Below are positions 49,101-61,300 of a stretch of 64,000 bases of DNA, piece after piece. Source of the DNA: Coriolopsis trogii (Eukaryota > Basidiomycota > Agaricomycetes > Polyporales > Polyporaceae); contig JAHYIO010000001.1 of assembly GCA_020543525.1 (NCBI GenBank), positions 1,240,001 to 1,304,000 of the forward strand, given 5' to 3'. Numbering within the stretch: position 1 is the stretch's first letter; each line of letters begins with the position of its first letter. The translations under genes were made by a program, and so were the position numbers. The notes below the pieces were generated by a model. It was not told the origin of the DNA. It was given only the letters and a program-made list of their open reading frames with translations, and did no database searches.

Positions 49101-50818
49101 CCACTTCGACATCCTCGGTGCCCGCTCGGCCATTGATGCGAAACGCGAAAAGGAGCGACAGGAGGAGCTGTTGCGGCAACAAACGACGACCCGTTCGGAG
49201 GAAGACGAGGAAGAGGCGGCCTTCCAGGCGTCCCCGGCGGACACGGACGCAGTGCTTGCATACGCCGATCCGGCCCTGCGTGCCTTTTGGGACAAGGCGG
49301 CGGGACTCGCGCGCGAGATCGACGAGCACCGCGCACAGATGGGCACCGAATACCACATCATCGGCCGTGTCCTCGACGAGCGCGTTCTCGTCGACCGCTC
49401 CGTCGTCTTCCTCGCAGGCTCCGCCTCGAACGTGTCCATACGATGGCAGCAGCGGCGATTCATCGGCGCTGGCTCGTTCGGCTCCGTCTATCTCGCGATC
49501 AACCTCGATTCGAACACGCTCATGGCCGTCAAGGAGATCAAGTTTCAGGAGACGGCAGGCCTCACGAATCTCTACTCCTATATCCGCGACGAGCTGCAGG
49601 TCATGGAGATGCTGCACCACCCGAACGTGGTGGAATACTACGGGATCGAGGTCCATCGAGACAAGGTGTACATCTTCGAGGAGTATTGTCAGGGCGGCAG
49701 TCTGGCGGCGCTCTTGGAGCACGGGCGGATAGAAGACGAAGGTATCCTGCAGGTGTACACGCTGCAAATGCTCGAGGGTCTCGCATACTTGCATTCGCAG
49801 GGTGTCGTCCACCGCGATATCAAGCCCGACAGTACGCGCCCATTTTTTCGTGCCGTAAATCCGTGCTGACATTATGTGGACTATAGACATCCTCCTGGAC
49901 CATATGGGCGTTATTAAGTACGTCGACTTCGGCGCCGCGAAGATCATTGCGAAGAACCACCGCACACTGCAACGCACACGGCAGTTGCAGGCTCCGCCAG
50001 CTCCTGCCCCAGCCACGACAGAACCACCCGCAGCAGGTAGCGGTCAGTTCGGGATGAACAACAGCCTGACGGGAACACCAATGTACATGTCCCCCGAGGT
50101 CATCCGGAACAACAAGCGCGGACGCCATGGAGCGATGGACATTTGGTCCTTGGGTTGTGTCGTCCTGGAGTGCGCCACGGGGCGTAAGCCGTGGAGCAAT
50201 CTCGACAACGAATGGTTAGTCCCCTCCACCGTGTGCCCGTCCCGTCCCACGCATGCTTGACAACTCACTGACTGTTCCTGTTCCCCTTACACCACGTACA
50301 CTCTCAGGGCGATCATGTTCCACATCGGCGTCGCGACGCAGCATCCGCCCCTACCCGAGCCCGGCCAGCTGTCTGAGATGGGAATCGACTTCATCCGGCA
50401 GTGCCTCACCATCGACCCCGCTCAGCGTCCGTCGGCAGTCGAGCTCATGAACCATCCGTGGATGCTCGACTTCCGCGAGAAGCTCCACTCGTACGAGGAG
50501 GCCGAGGAGATGGCCGCCGCTGCCGCCGCCGGGACTGGCTCACCCACTCCCGTCACCGTGCCCGCCGCAGCCGAGGGCAATCACGAGGCGGCGACCGCCG
50601 CGAGGCAGGCCGCCATCTTCCAGGAGCAGGAGGCGCAGCTCGTCCAGGCGCAGTCCCCGAGCCTCTCTCCGCTTGAGACGCCCGATGGCTCTTCCGGCTC
50701 ATCGCCCGGGTCGCTCACCTCCAGCAGACCCGACATGGCCGAGTCGCGCTCTAACAGCTCTTCCTCCAACGATACTCTCGGCTCCAGCTCGCCCGGCGAG
50801 CAGAGCCCGAACGCATAA
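46132..50818 (+). CDS. SSK2: SSK2/SSK22-type MAP kinase kinase kinase (HOG pathway)
   Basis: Ssk2-type kinases phosphorylate the Pbs2 MAPKK in the osmotic and oxidative stress (HOG) pathway. Four introns (47716-47795, 48098-48152, 49832-49886, 50215-50307) leave 4,404 coding bases, or 1,467 residues. The long N-terminal regulatory region is conserved in kind: THYYQRGFGQLLEGVESD, NFRVQDLPADFSGNRETYAL, and YIHNYHSALTNKLIIRVTNY across intron 1. The kinase domain starts near residue 1,060. It has glycine loop GAGSFGSVYLA, catalytic Lys in MAVKEIKF, HRDIKPDNILLD (across intron 3), DFGAAKII and GTPMYMSPEVI. A subdomain insert rich in Ala/Pro follows DFG. The C-terminus is Ala/Ser-rich. Together with the catalase gene, whose promoter has CRE-like sites, two stress genes lie in the window, but 40 kb apart. 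Confidence 0.95.
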
Positions 50819-51509
50819 CCATGATCACGTCCCTCACGCCCACGTTTCCCCGTCTGGAAGAGTACGACGGACGTCGCCTGAGTCCCCTTGCTTTCTCTCT
50901 CTCTCCCTCTCTCGCTGTAGCTTACCCCTGCTGTCTTTGCCTCTCTGGTGCATATCATTCTCCCATCTCCTGCATGTCTTGGTCGTTATCTCTTTCCCCG
51001 TCTCATGTCACCGTCGTCCCTGCTCTCCGAATGGTTTTCTCATATACTCATTGACTCACGCATCCTCTCATCCGTCGGCGCTACGGTTATCGTGTACATA
51101 TGTACCATTCTCCCCCGCACCCATCGCCCGTTGTGCCGTTGTGGCTGTTATGAGCACGCGATACGCACTTTATCGTACCAGTACCGCGCGCTGCGTGCTA
51201 TGCATGTACTACTACTAGCACACACAGAGCAAGGAACTGAAATTCGATCTACAGTAATACACGCTGCAAACGGAGGGACCACCCGGTGATCATATGTGAG
51301 AAAAAAGCAACAAAGGTTATACAGTCAGGGACACGGAAAAGTTTACATGCAACGCAAGAGTGTTAATCGAAACAAAGGGTGTTTGTACGCGCGTGTTGGT
51401 GTGGATCGAATGCAGATGTGCGAGTCGCAGTGCGGTGCTCCGGTCTCGGTCTCGGTCTCGGTATAAGAGAGTGGCAAGGTATCGATCAGATCGGGCCGTC
51501 GGCTCACGT
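50819..51509. other. Convergent 3' interval, with short GGTCTC tandem
   Basis: This 691 bp lies between convergent genes. It is CT-rich after the SSK2 stop. A short tandem repeat of CGGTCT (three to four copies) lies at about 51441-51462. ORFs here lack motifs. Confidence 0.45.
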
Positions 51510-54213
51510 TCACTCAATCACCCAACGCCGGCCGTTCTTCGAGCCCGTCGAACCCGCGCTGTTCGTCGACGTCGCGCTCATCTGGCTGCTCCGGCTCGTC
51601 TGGCGCGTCAACGGCGCCTGAGACTGCGAGCTCATCGTGCCCCGGCTCAGCGGCGGCGAGTACGAGCGGACCGAGCTCGGCGACGTCTCTGTCGGGGTGA
51701 TGAACGGGTTCGAGTCTGTGGACACCGTCGTGCCCGTGCCCGATATGAAGCGCGGGGCGACGCCGTCGGACGACATCGTCGTGCCAGACGCGAAGCGCGG
51801 GCCCATGCTGCGCGGGGTGAACCGCATTTGCGAGGGCGGGGGCACCTCCTGGCCCGAGCCGAAAGTGACGGAGAACGTCGGGACGCGGTCGTCGTTGGAC
51901 GGGAACGCGAACTTCTCAGAGTCGTACGACTTCTCGGTGTACGGGTACGGCGTGGGAGAGTCAAACAGCTCCTCTTGCGCTTGGACTGCGGGTAGTCAGT
52001 AGTACGTTAGCGAATGCCGTTCAGATGCTGATGAAGGGTCGAAGGGTACGTACGGTAACGGGGGAGACCCTTGCCGAAGTTGACACGGCAGACCAGACCA
52101 AGAATCAGGACCGTGACCGTCAGAAGGAGGGCAGCGGTCGTCATCAGCCTGAAGAATAGCCAGGTAGAGTACGTCCAACGGAAGGTCGCCGCAATGAACA
52201 TGGTTGCCCAACCGACAAGGATGAGAACCGCGACGAAAAGGAATGCGATCATACGTTTCTTGAACTCCTTGCGGACCGAGATCCAACCCTATCAAACGGA
52301 TCCAAATCAGTCCAACTCCATGATGCAATGAATGCAACGAGCACCCACCAGAGAGAGCCAAGGGATGAGGAGCTGGAAGGGGATCCCATGAGATGCATAG
52401 TTTTCGCGCGTGATACAAGTTACTTACAACCAGTACGGTGATCATGACCGCCTTGAAGACCTTGGGCTCCTGAGTGAGACGGCCAATGTTGCCGTTGTAC
52501 ACTTGATCGACCCAGAGAGCAGCAGACGCTCCAATAAAGAAGAGCGAGAGCTGAATCACAATCGATAGCATCAAGACGAGGTTGTAGACGCGGTTGATTG
52601 TGCGCGAAGCACCGACACGCTTGAATGTCTGCCAGCCAAACGTCTATCACGATGGATTGAGTATGCAGTCAATACTATGCACCAGGGGACGCAAACCTTG
52701 ATCAACCTCCAGCTGAGGAAAGCGGAAACGAGCAGAGCGAAGCAGTTGAGCGCCAGACTTGGAATCTCAGCATTTGATCGGGAGGACCAGTAGTTGGGGA
52801 GCAGGTTGACCCCGCAAGCTCCTTTAGTCGTGAGGGTGGTAAATTTCTTGTGGAAGACTTCGGTGTTGAACTAGGAACGGCTCAGTACGCAGGCCCTACT
52901 CTTCACAAGGCTGTACTTACGATCTGGAAAGCTCCCCAAGCAGTAGCTAGAACGTGAGTCAATAAGGACGCGATGCTGCAAACGTTATCAACATCAAGTG
53001 CTGGCGAGAAGAAACAACAGCTTACATGTGAGGAATAGACTCGTTCAGCAAAGCAACGAGCGACATCCCGAGCAGCCAGACCTGGAAAGCAATGAACACA
53101 ATATCTTCTCGCTTCGTGTTCTCTACGCTGTGTAACAGATCAGGACAAAGCACCATGCTATGCGACAGGACCACTTACAGATCGACAGGCCAGTTCAAAG
53201 TGTACAGGCACTTGCGTGACAGCTCAGTCTCGAACTTTCCGTTGACACCCTGCAGGTTGACGGTAGCATTGCCGTTAAGTGCGAGCCGCATCTGTGTTTC
53301 AGGAAGTACGATATCTCTCTTGTTTGGGCTGAACGTGACGACCTGATCCTCTTCATCCTCGGAGTCAGAGTCAGATTCATCTCCCTCTTCCTCGTCGGAC
53401 TCAGAATCACTAGATTCGCCTTCTACTTCGATGTCTTCTTCGTCTTCGTCTTCACTGTCACTGTCGTCGGCGATGTTGACCTTGGGATTCAAAGTCGCGG
53501 TAGCCGTGACCGTTACCGTACTGGGAGCAGTCGAGCTCGAAGGAGCTGCGGTGATGGTGCCCGAGACGCGAGAAGTGGAAGACGTGGCTGATGGCAAAGA
53601 GCCACTAGACGTGGAGGAGGAGGCAACCGAGATGACAGGGATGAAGGTGGCTACAGAGGTCACGGGAGAAACACTCTCGACAACATATCCTGAACCGTCT
53701 CCTTTAGCGGCGGCGGCGGCGGCGACGGAGGTGGAGGCAGAGGCAGCGGCCTGACCGTCCCAGACCACGGTACAAGAACTCGCGTCAAGAGTGTTGGGAA
53801 CTGTATCGCACATGCGCAAGTCACCGTCGTCGTAGACGGCGAAGCCGGGATCAGTGGCATTGCCTTGGACAATGAGGCCGTTAAGAAAGGTCGCGGCATC
53901 TGCATTAGCAACGAAGGCCTGTGCCTGGAAGACGAGCTGGACGATGCAGTGGAGGACGGAGAATGCGAAGTAGATGGTCGTGAGCCGGGAGAAAGTGACC
54001 CGATCCCACTGCAAAAAGGCAGGTCAGAGTTTCGTACGTCATAGGGTGACGGGGTACGGGCATAGAGGATGGAAGCGAGGCCTTCGCAAGGTGATGCAAG
54101 AGAGCAACAAACGCGTCCCCCTTCGTCTGCTTGTACTCTGGGCGTGTTCGAAGGAAACTAGCACTCACGAAAAGCTTCAAGCTACCGACAACAGGAATGC
54201 TAGACAACTGCAT
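51510..54213 (-). CDS. Uncharacterised polytopic membrane protein with acidic Ser-rich loop
   Basis: I do not recognise a named family. Exons joined from 54213 read MQLSSIPVVGSLKLF and WDRVTFSRLTTIYFAFSVLH, with a first span. A long loop of about 240 residues follows: Ala/Ser/Thr-rich, then a very acidic run (DDSDSEDEDEEDIEVEGESS, continuing DSESDEEEGDESDSDSEDEE). Then come FSPNKRDIVLPETQMRLALN and NWPVDL. About seven more spans follow, including IVFIAFQVWLLGMSLVALL, ALNCFALLVSAFLSW, LMLSIVIQLSLFFIGASAALW, FLFVAVLILVGWATMFIAA and LLLTVTVLILGLVCRV. The cytoplasmic-type tail is about 170 residues, Ser/Thr/Pro-rich, ending in KNGRRWVIE. GACGVNLLPNYW between spans is a possible family word. It could be a receptor- or channel-like protein of basidiomycetes; no function is claimed. 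Confidence 0.8.
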
Positions 54214-55329
54214 TTTGGATGATCTATAGGCGCATATAGCCGGTCAACGTCCGGGATCATGGTATGGAACCAAAGGTACGGCTCACCAAGCCTGGTCGAG
54301 AATGAATACCTTGGCAGAGAATCGGAGAGCCGCTAGGGCGAGAAAGCGACGTGAAGCCCAGCCAGTGCAACTTCAACGGTGTGGTAGACAGAAAGCAAAC
54401 GACGGACCCGCCCGCCGACTGCGACCCCGTTGATGATGAGGGGGAAGAAAGGAGTGGAAGGAGGGTGGTGATGGTAGGAACCAAGAAGACTCGGTGCCAG
54501 AGGGAGGACTCGAGGAGAGACCCGTCTGCTAATCATGGTCTCCGTCCACGCACATTGCCCGCATCCTCCCGGCGTCTGCCCATTCGCATCAGCCGTCGAC
54601 TGTCTCCAAGGCCAACGCCCGTGGCAACCACTCCAAGCCTGCATACAACCACACAACAGCCTACGCGTATGCCCTCAGGCTTCCTCCAGGCATATCAGCT
54701 CTCACTTCCTTGCATTGTCGCCAACACACGGTGGTGCACACGACCGCTGGCACCTACACCCACCCGGCTCATGCAAGACCACCATCGACTGAGATCTGTC
54801 CACAGTCCTCTCCTCCTTCCCTCAAACCCCTTCGTGCAGCTTGAACCATCTCATTTCCGGCAGTTCTACCAGAGAACGTCACTACCGTCGACGTGCATCT
54901 CGGACATGTCGGCACGGAGGTAACCTTCGTGTAGCCCGCTATCGCCTGGTCATACTCGCCGTCTATCCGCTCTGATCCGCATACCGCCCCGCATTGCTTT
55001 TAACTGCGGGGCTGCGTCTGCGTGGTTGTTCATATAGAAGTCAAAATGCCCAAGGTTCTTGAACATCCGTGATGTTGATTAACCTCATGAGAATCGCTGT
55101 CGCACCTGAACTTGTCTATATCCCGCACTCCTTGGCAAGCGCGAAGTCGCACCTGCCACCATGTCATGTATGCGATCGGACACAGCCTCGGCCCTGGAGC
55201 GTGAACAGAACAATCATACTCAACGCTCAACCAAGCAACCGTCGCCAGTCTTGGCGCGCCAGGCCTTCAAGGGCCGATTTGCGCACCGTGTACAGTAAGC
55301 CAGCCACAAGTGGCCGTAAGATCAATGAA
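54214..55329. other. Intergenic, no gene seen
   Basis: This 1.1 kb lies between two minus-strand genes: the promoter of the membrane-protein gene and the 3' side of TFC3. The plus-strand ORFs 54351-54923 and 55069-55416 have no motif and overlap other-frame ORFs. Confidence 0.4.
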
Positions 55330-58300
55330 CTACACAAGGTACCATCGCCTTCCGCTTTCCGCCAAGAACCAGTGAGTGAACTTCTCCTCATGCTCGTCCG
55401 CAGGTCCCCCTACTGACGTCCGATGAACAGCATCCACCTGCGCAATGATGACGCCCTCCTCGTCCAACGCCTGTAGCACGTCCAGCATCTCTTGTCTATC
55501 GTACACCGTCCGCAGCCTCCACCGTAGTTCCGCCTGTCCCGTCATCAGCATACACAGCCCTTAGAACTCGCAAACGACACAGTACGCACCTGCGAGATAC
55601 CCGGATGCAGGAGAACGAGGGCAACGACCGCACGCAATGCAGCCTCCCACGTTTCGTCCAGTTTTCGTCCGTAAATGTCAAGCCAGCGTCGCGGGAACAC
55701 CATCAATCTCTGCTCCGCATCCTGCACATCGCTGACGGTCACCGTCCAAGGTCTGATGGCAGCCGCCGCCACGAGGACGATCGCAGTGTACCCCGTCCAG
55801 TACGCGAGCGGCACAGGGCTCTCCGTTATACGTCTCACGGCCTGAGCGAGCGAGTTCCCTGGCACAGAGTCCAGCTTGATCTACACACGTATCACTGTGA
55901 TGAGCACCCCGGAACATGGTGGAATATATATGACAGAAGCCCCTCTGTGAACCACTCACCAGCAGTTGCTGCTTCGTGAGACCCGCGGAGCCAGCCTCGT
56001 GTAGCGCTGTGAGGACGTTCTCGACTGCAGACGCCTCTTCTTCGCTCACTTCCCGCAGAAGAGAGATTTTAGCTTGCTCAAGACACGCCTGACAATCAAC
56101 CAGTCCGGCCGAAGCGCGTGCGCAGAACGCGAATCCCCCATCTGTCGTGTGGCCGTGAGCTGGAAGCAGAGAAGGCTCGTCGACCTGCATCGAGGGTTCT
56201 TCAGCCAATCCCGAAGGACCAGCCTGAGCGGATGCCTCGGGCATCGAGGCTTCTCGGCGAGCGCCGCCAACGTCGACGTATCGGACGCGGATGGCAGTCT
56301 CGATATCGTCGTCGTCTGCGATTGCACAAGGAAAGAAGCGCATACAGCAGCCGTCAGCGAGACATTGTTTCACAAATAGACACTACAGATTCATGCACGC
56401 ACCCGCCTTCTTGCTGTTCCAGTCGATGATGGCACGCATGCTCTGTGGATGGGAGGTGTCGACATCGAACCGCACCTGCAGCGCCACCGTCAGTCATCGC
56501 GTAGAGAAGACCGCACAAGAGAGCCCCTACCTTGTTCTCGGACACGAGCTCGAGCAGGAATGCAGTGTCTCCATCGCTCGCCAACAACGACCATTCCTGC
56601 CACTCCTCCGCAGCGTCCGCCTGCTGTCCAACGAGCTCGTCAAGTGCCGCCGCATCCTGGAACAACTCACGCGGCAATTGGCCACCAAGTGCGTTCTGGT
56701 TGCTACGCGAACGACGTGAAATGCGAACGTTAACGGGCTTTCGGTGACGTCGGACTCGAACACGGAAGAGAAGCATCTTGTGCGTACCTGTCCGATATCT
56801 TCAGCGTCCTGCCGGGCTTCATCTTCGTGGGGTCCCGAATCATCTTGGCGAGCACACCGCGACGGAGCAGATCCGTCGTCGTCACTCGCACAGGTTCCTC
56901 TCCGACGCTTTTCAAAAATTGGGACGCGACATCCGCATCGTACGTCTCGTTTGGGTTCCCGAGAGCCATCTGAGGTAAGGTATCAGTCGATATTAGCCAT
57001 CCACGAGTGCATTGCTCTCACCTTCATTGCTGCATCTGCTATGTGCAGAAATTCATCGTCGTACGTCGGGGGGTGTGGTATGTTTGTCACTTCCATGGTG
57101 AAGGCGTTGTGCGCGAACTGCTTCTCGCGAGCCTCCTCTGCGACAACCGTCCACATGAAATCCCACTGGGGCGCGTTCGATGTCTTCTCCATGATATCGT
57201 AGTGGCGCTCGACGTCCTCAAGCGAGGCGGGCAGGTCAATCGTCTGGCTCGATTGGACCTCCACAAATCCGACACGTCTGGAAGTGATTATTGACAGGGG
57301 TCAGGTTATGTTATTGTTATGTGAAGTTCAGGAGAAAGAAGACGCACATCGCTGTCTTGTCGATGTGCTTCCGCAGGAACTTGACATGCGTAGCGAGGTC
57401 GAAGTTGGTCGGGCTCTCAGGGTCTGGATCTGGCAGCGCCTCCGTCCCTCGGTGCTGGACCCACAGCTCGTACCATTTGTCCTCCAGCCTGGAGAGGTAC
57501 GTCTCTGTACCCGGTACTTCTTTCAGGTGCACTAGGCGTTGTCTCACAGAATTCCTTGGCACGGCGGGGAAGATCTGCTCCATTGCAGCCCATTCGAGAC
57601 GGGTCGGCCCACGGCAGCGCGCCTTGATGATAACGGACGCATCGCGTACGAGTTCATCGTAGTCGCGCGTCCATAAGAAGCGGTGTCTGCGAGGAGTCTT
57701 CATATCTGGCTCTCCTATGTGCAACGATTTATCACGTTGTACTGCGTAAGCAACCATGAAACTCACCTGTATCCTTCCCTTTACCCTTCCTCGTCTTCTT
57801 TCCAGTGCTCGCATTTTGGGCAACGCGCGGTCCCTGTGAAGCAATCAGCTCGTCCACATCCTTGTCCTGATAATTCGTCGCCACCGGCGCGGGCAGCGCG
57901 GGCCTCGCGACTGGACCCTTCAGGAATCCCGGCGGACGCGCGACGGCCAAAAGCTTGCTGGCCACCATCTCTGCCTCCCTGATCGCCTCCGTGACCTGCG
58001 CCTCCCACTTGCCGCCCGCGTTCCCCGAGCCCTGCATATACTTCTTCTTCACACGTTCCACCCGCCGCGCGGCGGATTGAGAGAGCGGTTCGGGGTGCAG
58101 ACGAGCGACCATGGCCGCCCAATCGCGCTCACGCTGCTGCTTCGCCTCCGCCGCACGCCGTGCCACCATCGCTCCCGCCTCTTCCGCCTCCGCCGTCCCA
58201 TGAGCGCCCGCTCGCCGCTTGCCCTTCTTATCCTGCAGCTTGCGGAGCTCGCGGAAGTGCTTCTTGCGCGCTTTCTCAAACCACCGCCTGACGACCTCCG

Positions 58301-61300
58301 TTGAGGCGCTGACGATCCACGCGAGCCGGACGAGCTTCTCCTCGCCGCCCTCGGCGTCTTCGAGTGGGGTGTTGCCCGTCGCAGGGTCGATGTGCCGGCG
58401 CAGATACTCCGTCTGGAGGAAGGAAAGGCTGTATACGGCGCTCCATGAAACGGCGCGGCGGAGAGTGCGAGCAGCCGTGACGACCTCGGGTGTTGCCTCG
58501 CCTGCTAGCGCAGACGCATCGTCGACCATGGGACCGAGCACCTGGTAGGGAAGGTCCACGTCGGTACACGCATTTTCGAGCTCGGTCCAGAAGGTGGCCG
58601 CTTGCGCGCTGGTTGAAAATGGTACGTGTTTCCAGACGGGAGGGAGGCCTTGTCCGAGAATCCAGAGACGGATGGGCGCGACGTCGTGGAACCGCCAGTA
58701 GACAGGCGCAGTCGCGGGGGTGTATGGTCCAGGAGGCGCGACGTCAAAGGCGATGGGATGGTCCATGTGTGGCGGGCAGGTGAACGCGGGATGTGGCGAC
58801 TCTGAAATGACGAGCGGGGTCACGAGTTCGAGTGTTTGCAGGAGATCTAGGAGGGAGGTGATCCTGGCGCGCGCCTTGGCGTGAGTGGGTGCAAGAGCTC
58901 TGCTGATGTGGTCGGGTAGAGCATGCATGGGGGTTGCTCTGCCTTCGGGCGACTGTAGCAATTGTCCCAATTCTTCGTCTAGATGCAGCACGGCCACAAG
59001 CGAACAGTACGTCGCGACCGGGATATCAGAGAAGAAGTACGATAGGTGGAAGATGTGAGAGGAATGCGAAACAAGATTGGGCGAGGGCATATTGCTCTCA
59101 AGGGCTTCAACTGCTGCCAAGTGCATAGCCCGCGCTCTGGCCGCCTTTCCAACAATATAACCATACAACTGTGCAACGGTGTTCTTCTCAGAGAGCAATA
59201 CATCCCGAATCGTCTGGTCATCGAGCTGGAAAAGTGCGTTCGGATCCATAGCCTTCACTTGCTGTGCCTCGTCCTCAGACTGCTCGTGTCGTGGAGCGGT
59301 AGACGTACGGCCTTTCTGTTGCTTGCGACCGCCGCCATATGCGACAGGCTCTGCGATCGTCTTCACCAGCGGGGCGATCGGCGTGTGCGTCGCCTGCCCA
59401 AGGTCGGCCATGAACGCGTCCACAGTACTCTGAGGCAGATCCGGAAGGTGCGCAACTCGGACGAGACGAGAAGCTCCTGTAAATGTCGACACGGCCGTAG
59501 AGATGAGCTTAATCTTCCCTTTCGTCTCCAGATCCTTGAAGGTCGCATCGAGCGTTCGCTTGTCTATCTTAGCCCCAGGGAGCGTGCTTGCGGTCTCCCC
59601 GGCCTTCGTGATGGCCTCCATCAACGCGGCATGGGCGGCGTTGAATTCTTTGGAGTTGACCGCCATGATGCCGTCGGCCTCCTCCAAGAGGCGGAGCAGC
59701 TCCTTCTCCCGACGCGCCTGGGAGAGGTTGCCTTTGCTGCGGTAACCATCGCTCTGGCTGGATTTGGTTCGTTTTGTTGACGGGCCAGCGGATGGTGTCT
59801 CTGGTTCGTCCCGCTTTTTGGAGGTTGTGTAGTAGGCCTGAGGAGCGTTGTTCGGACCGGGTTGAGGTTGTTCGGGCGGTTCCGGTGTCTGTAGCGAGGT
59901 AAGCAAACCGACAGGAGGTTTGCCAGTCCACTCACCATAGCTATGAGAGGTTGTGCAGCAGCTAGCAGCGAGATGCTGTCTCCTTGGAGCAGTGCCGGGT
60001 CGATAGGAATATTGGACTGCAAACCTTTGTAGAATGACAATGGTGCAGGGGGCAGGACACTAAGAGGAGCAACGCCGCCAGATCGTGACGACTCGGCGGA
60101 AACAGCTATTGGCTGATTTGGGGCCTGTGATTCAGAGGATTGTGCAGCCTTTTTGACATTCGCGACAGATCGTGTTCGTTTCACGCTTCGCTGAGGAGAT
60201 GAAACATTATCCATCTTCTTTGCCTTGGGTATTCTAGCAGATCGCCAAAGGCTTGCGGCGGGACCCTCCTGCGCTATGGGATCCACGACATCTGTTGGCG
60301 ATGCGGCGGGCTCCGCTGCTGCGACTTGTCCGTGCGATCCTTCGACAATTACGGAAATGACAGCTTGAATGGCCTCGTCCTCCTCAACTTCAGGCGGCAC
60401 AGGAGATGAAGGAATAGACGAAAGCGGTGAGGACGCACTCCTTCCGATCATAGGCACATCTTCAACATCTACGCCGATGGGCTCGTCCTCCTCGTCTGCA
60501 TGCGACTCCACCACGCTCACATCCATCGTGACGGACTTCCTCGAACGTCCACGTCTCTTCGGATCCGGTTGATCAGCAGAAGAGGTCTTAACCTCCTCTT
60601 GTTGTTTAGGGGGCCTCCCTCTCTTTTTCGTTGGAGTGGGAGTAGCTTGTGTAGCTTCCTCCGGCTGAACAGGCTTCTTTGGTGGACGTCCTCGTCTCTT
60701 CTTGGGGGGCGGTTCTTCCTCCCCGTCGACCTCGGCGACAGCGTCCACACCCTCACCTTCCGTCTCCTCCCGCTTCCTCTTTCTGCCCTTCTTAGACGGC
60801 GTTGGGGCACCACCGTCCTCTCCTTCTGGCCGCGCATACTTCCTCGGCCTCCCTCTCTTGACCGTGCCATCTGGCAAAATTGGATTCACGCGTTTCTTCG
60901 GCTTCTTCAGCTCCCTCTCCTTCGCCTTTGCCTTCCCCTTCCGCCTCGCCTTGGCTGACACCACCCCATCTTTCGACCCACTGAACGACGCAAGGTATCT
61001 CTCCAGTACCTCCTCATCCTCGTAGAACGCGTCCGGCTCGACCTGGGCGAACGCGCCCACGGCGGACATGTCCCTATCGCGGTACCTGGGGTCGTCGAAC
61101 CCCTCCTTGTCCGCGAGCGCGAGGTAGTGCGCGACGGTGTAGTACTTGTACCGTCGCTCGCGTCCGTGGGTCTCCACGAGCTGCGCGATCCCGAGATCGG
61201 CGAGGTGCGCCGGCGGGGGATCCTTCTCAAGCCGGTTGATGAGCAAGTCAACCGTGCGTCGGTCAAAGTCCCCGAGGGAGGCGGAGAGCTCGTTGAGCGT

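Noticed and set aside
51441..51462. Short CGGTCT tandem repeat as a CRISPR-like or functional array
   Set aside because: Only three to four direct copies without spacers; a simple microsatellite.
54351..54923. 190-codon plus-strand ORF as a gene
   Set aside because: Low-complexity Pro/Ser/Arg peptide antisense to the promoter region of the membrane-protein gene; no family signal.
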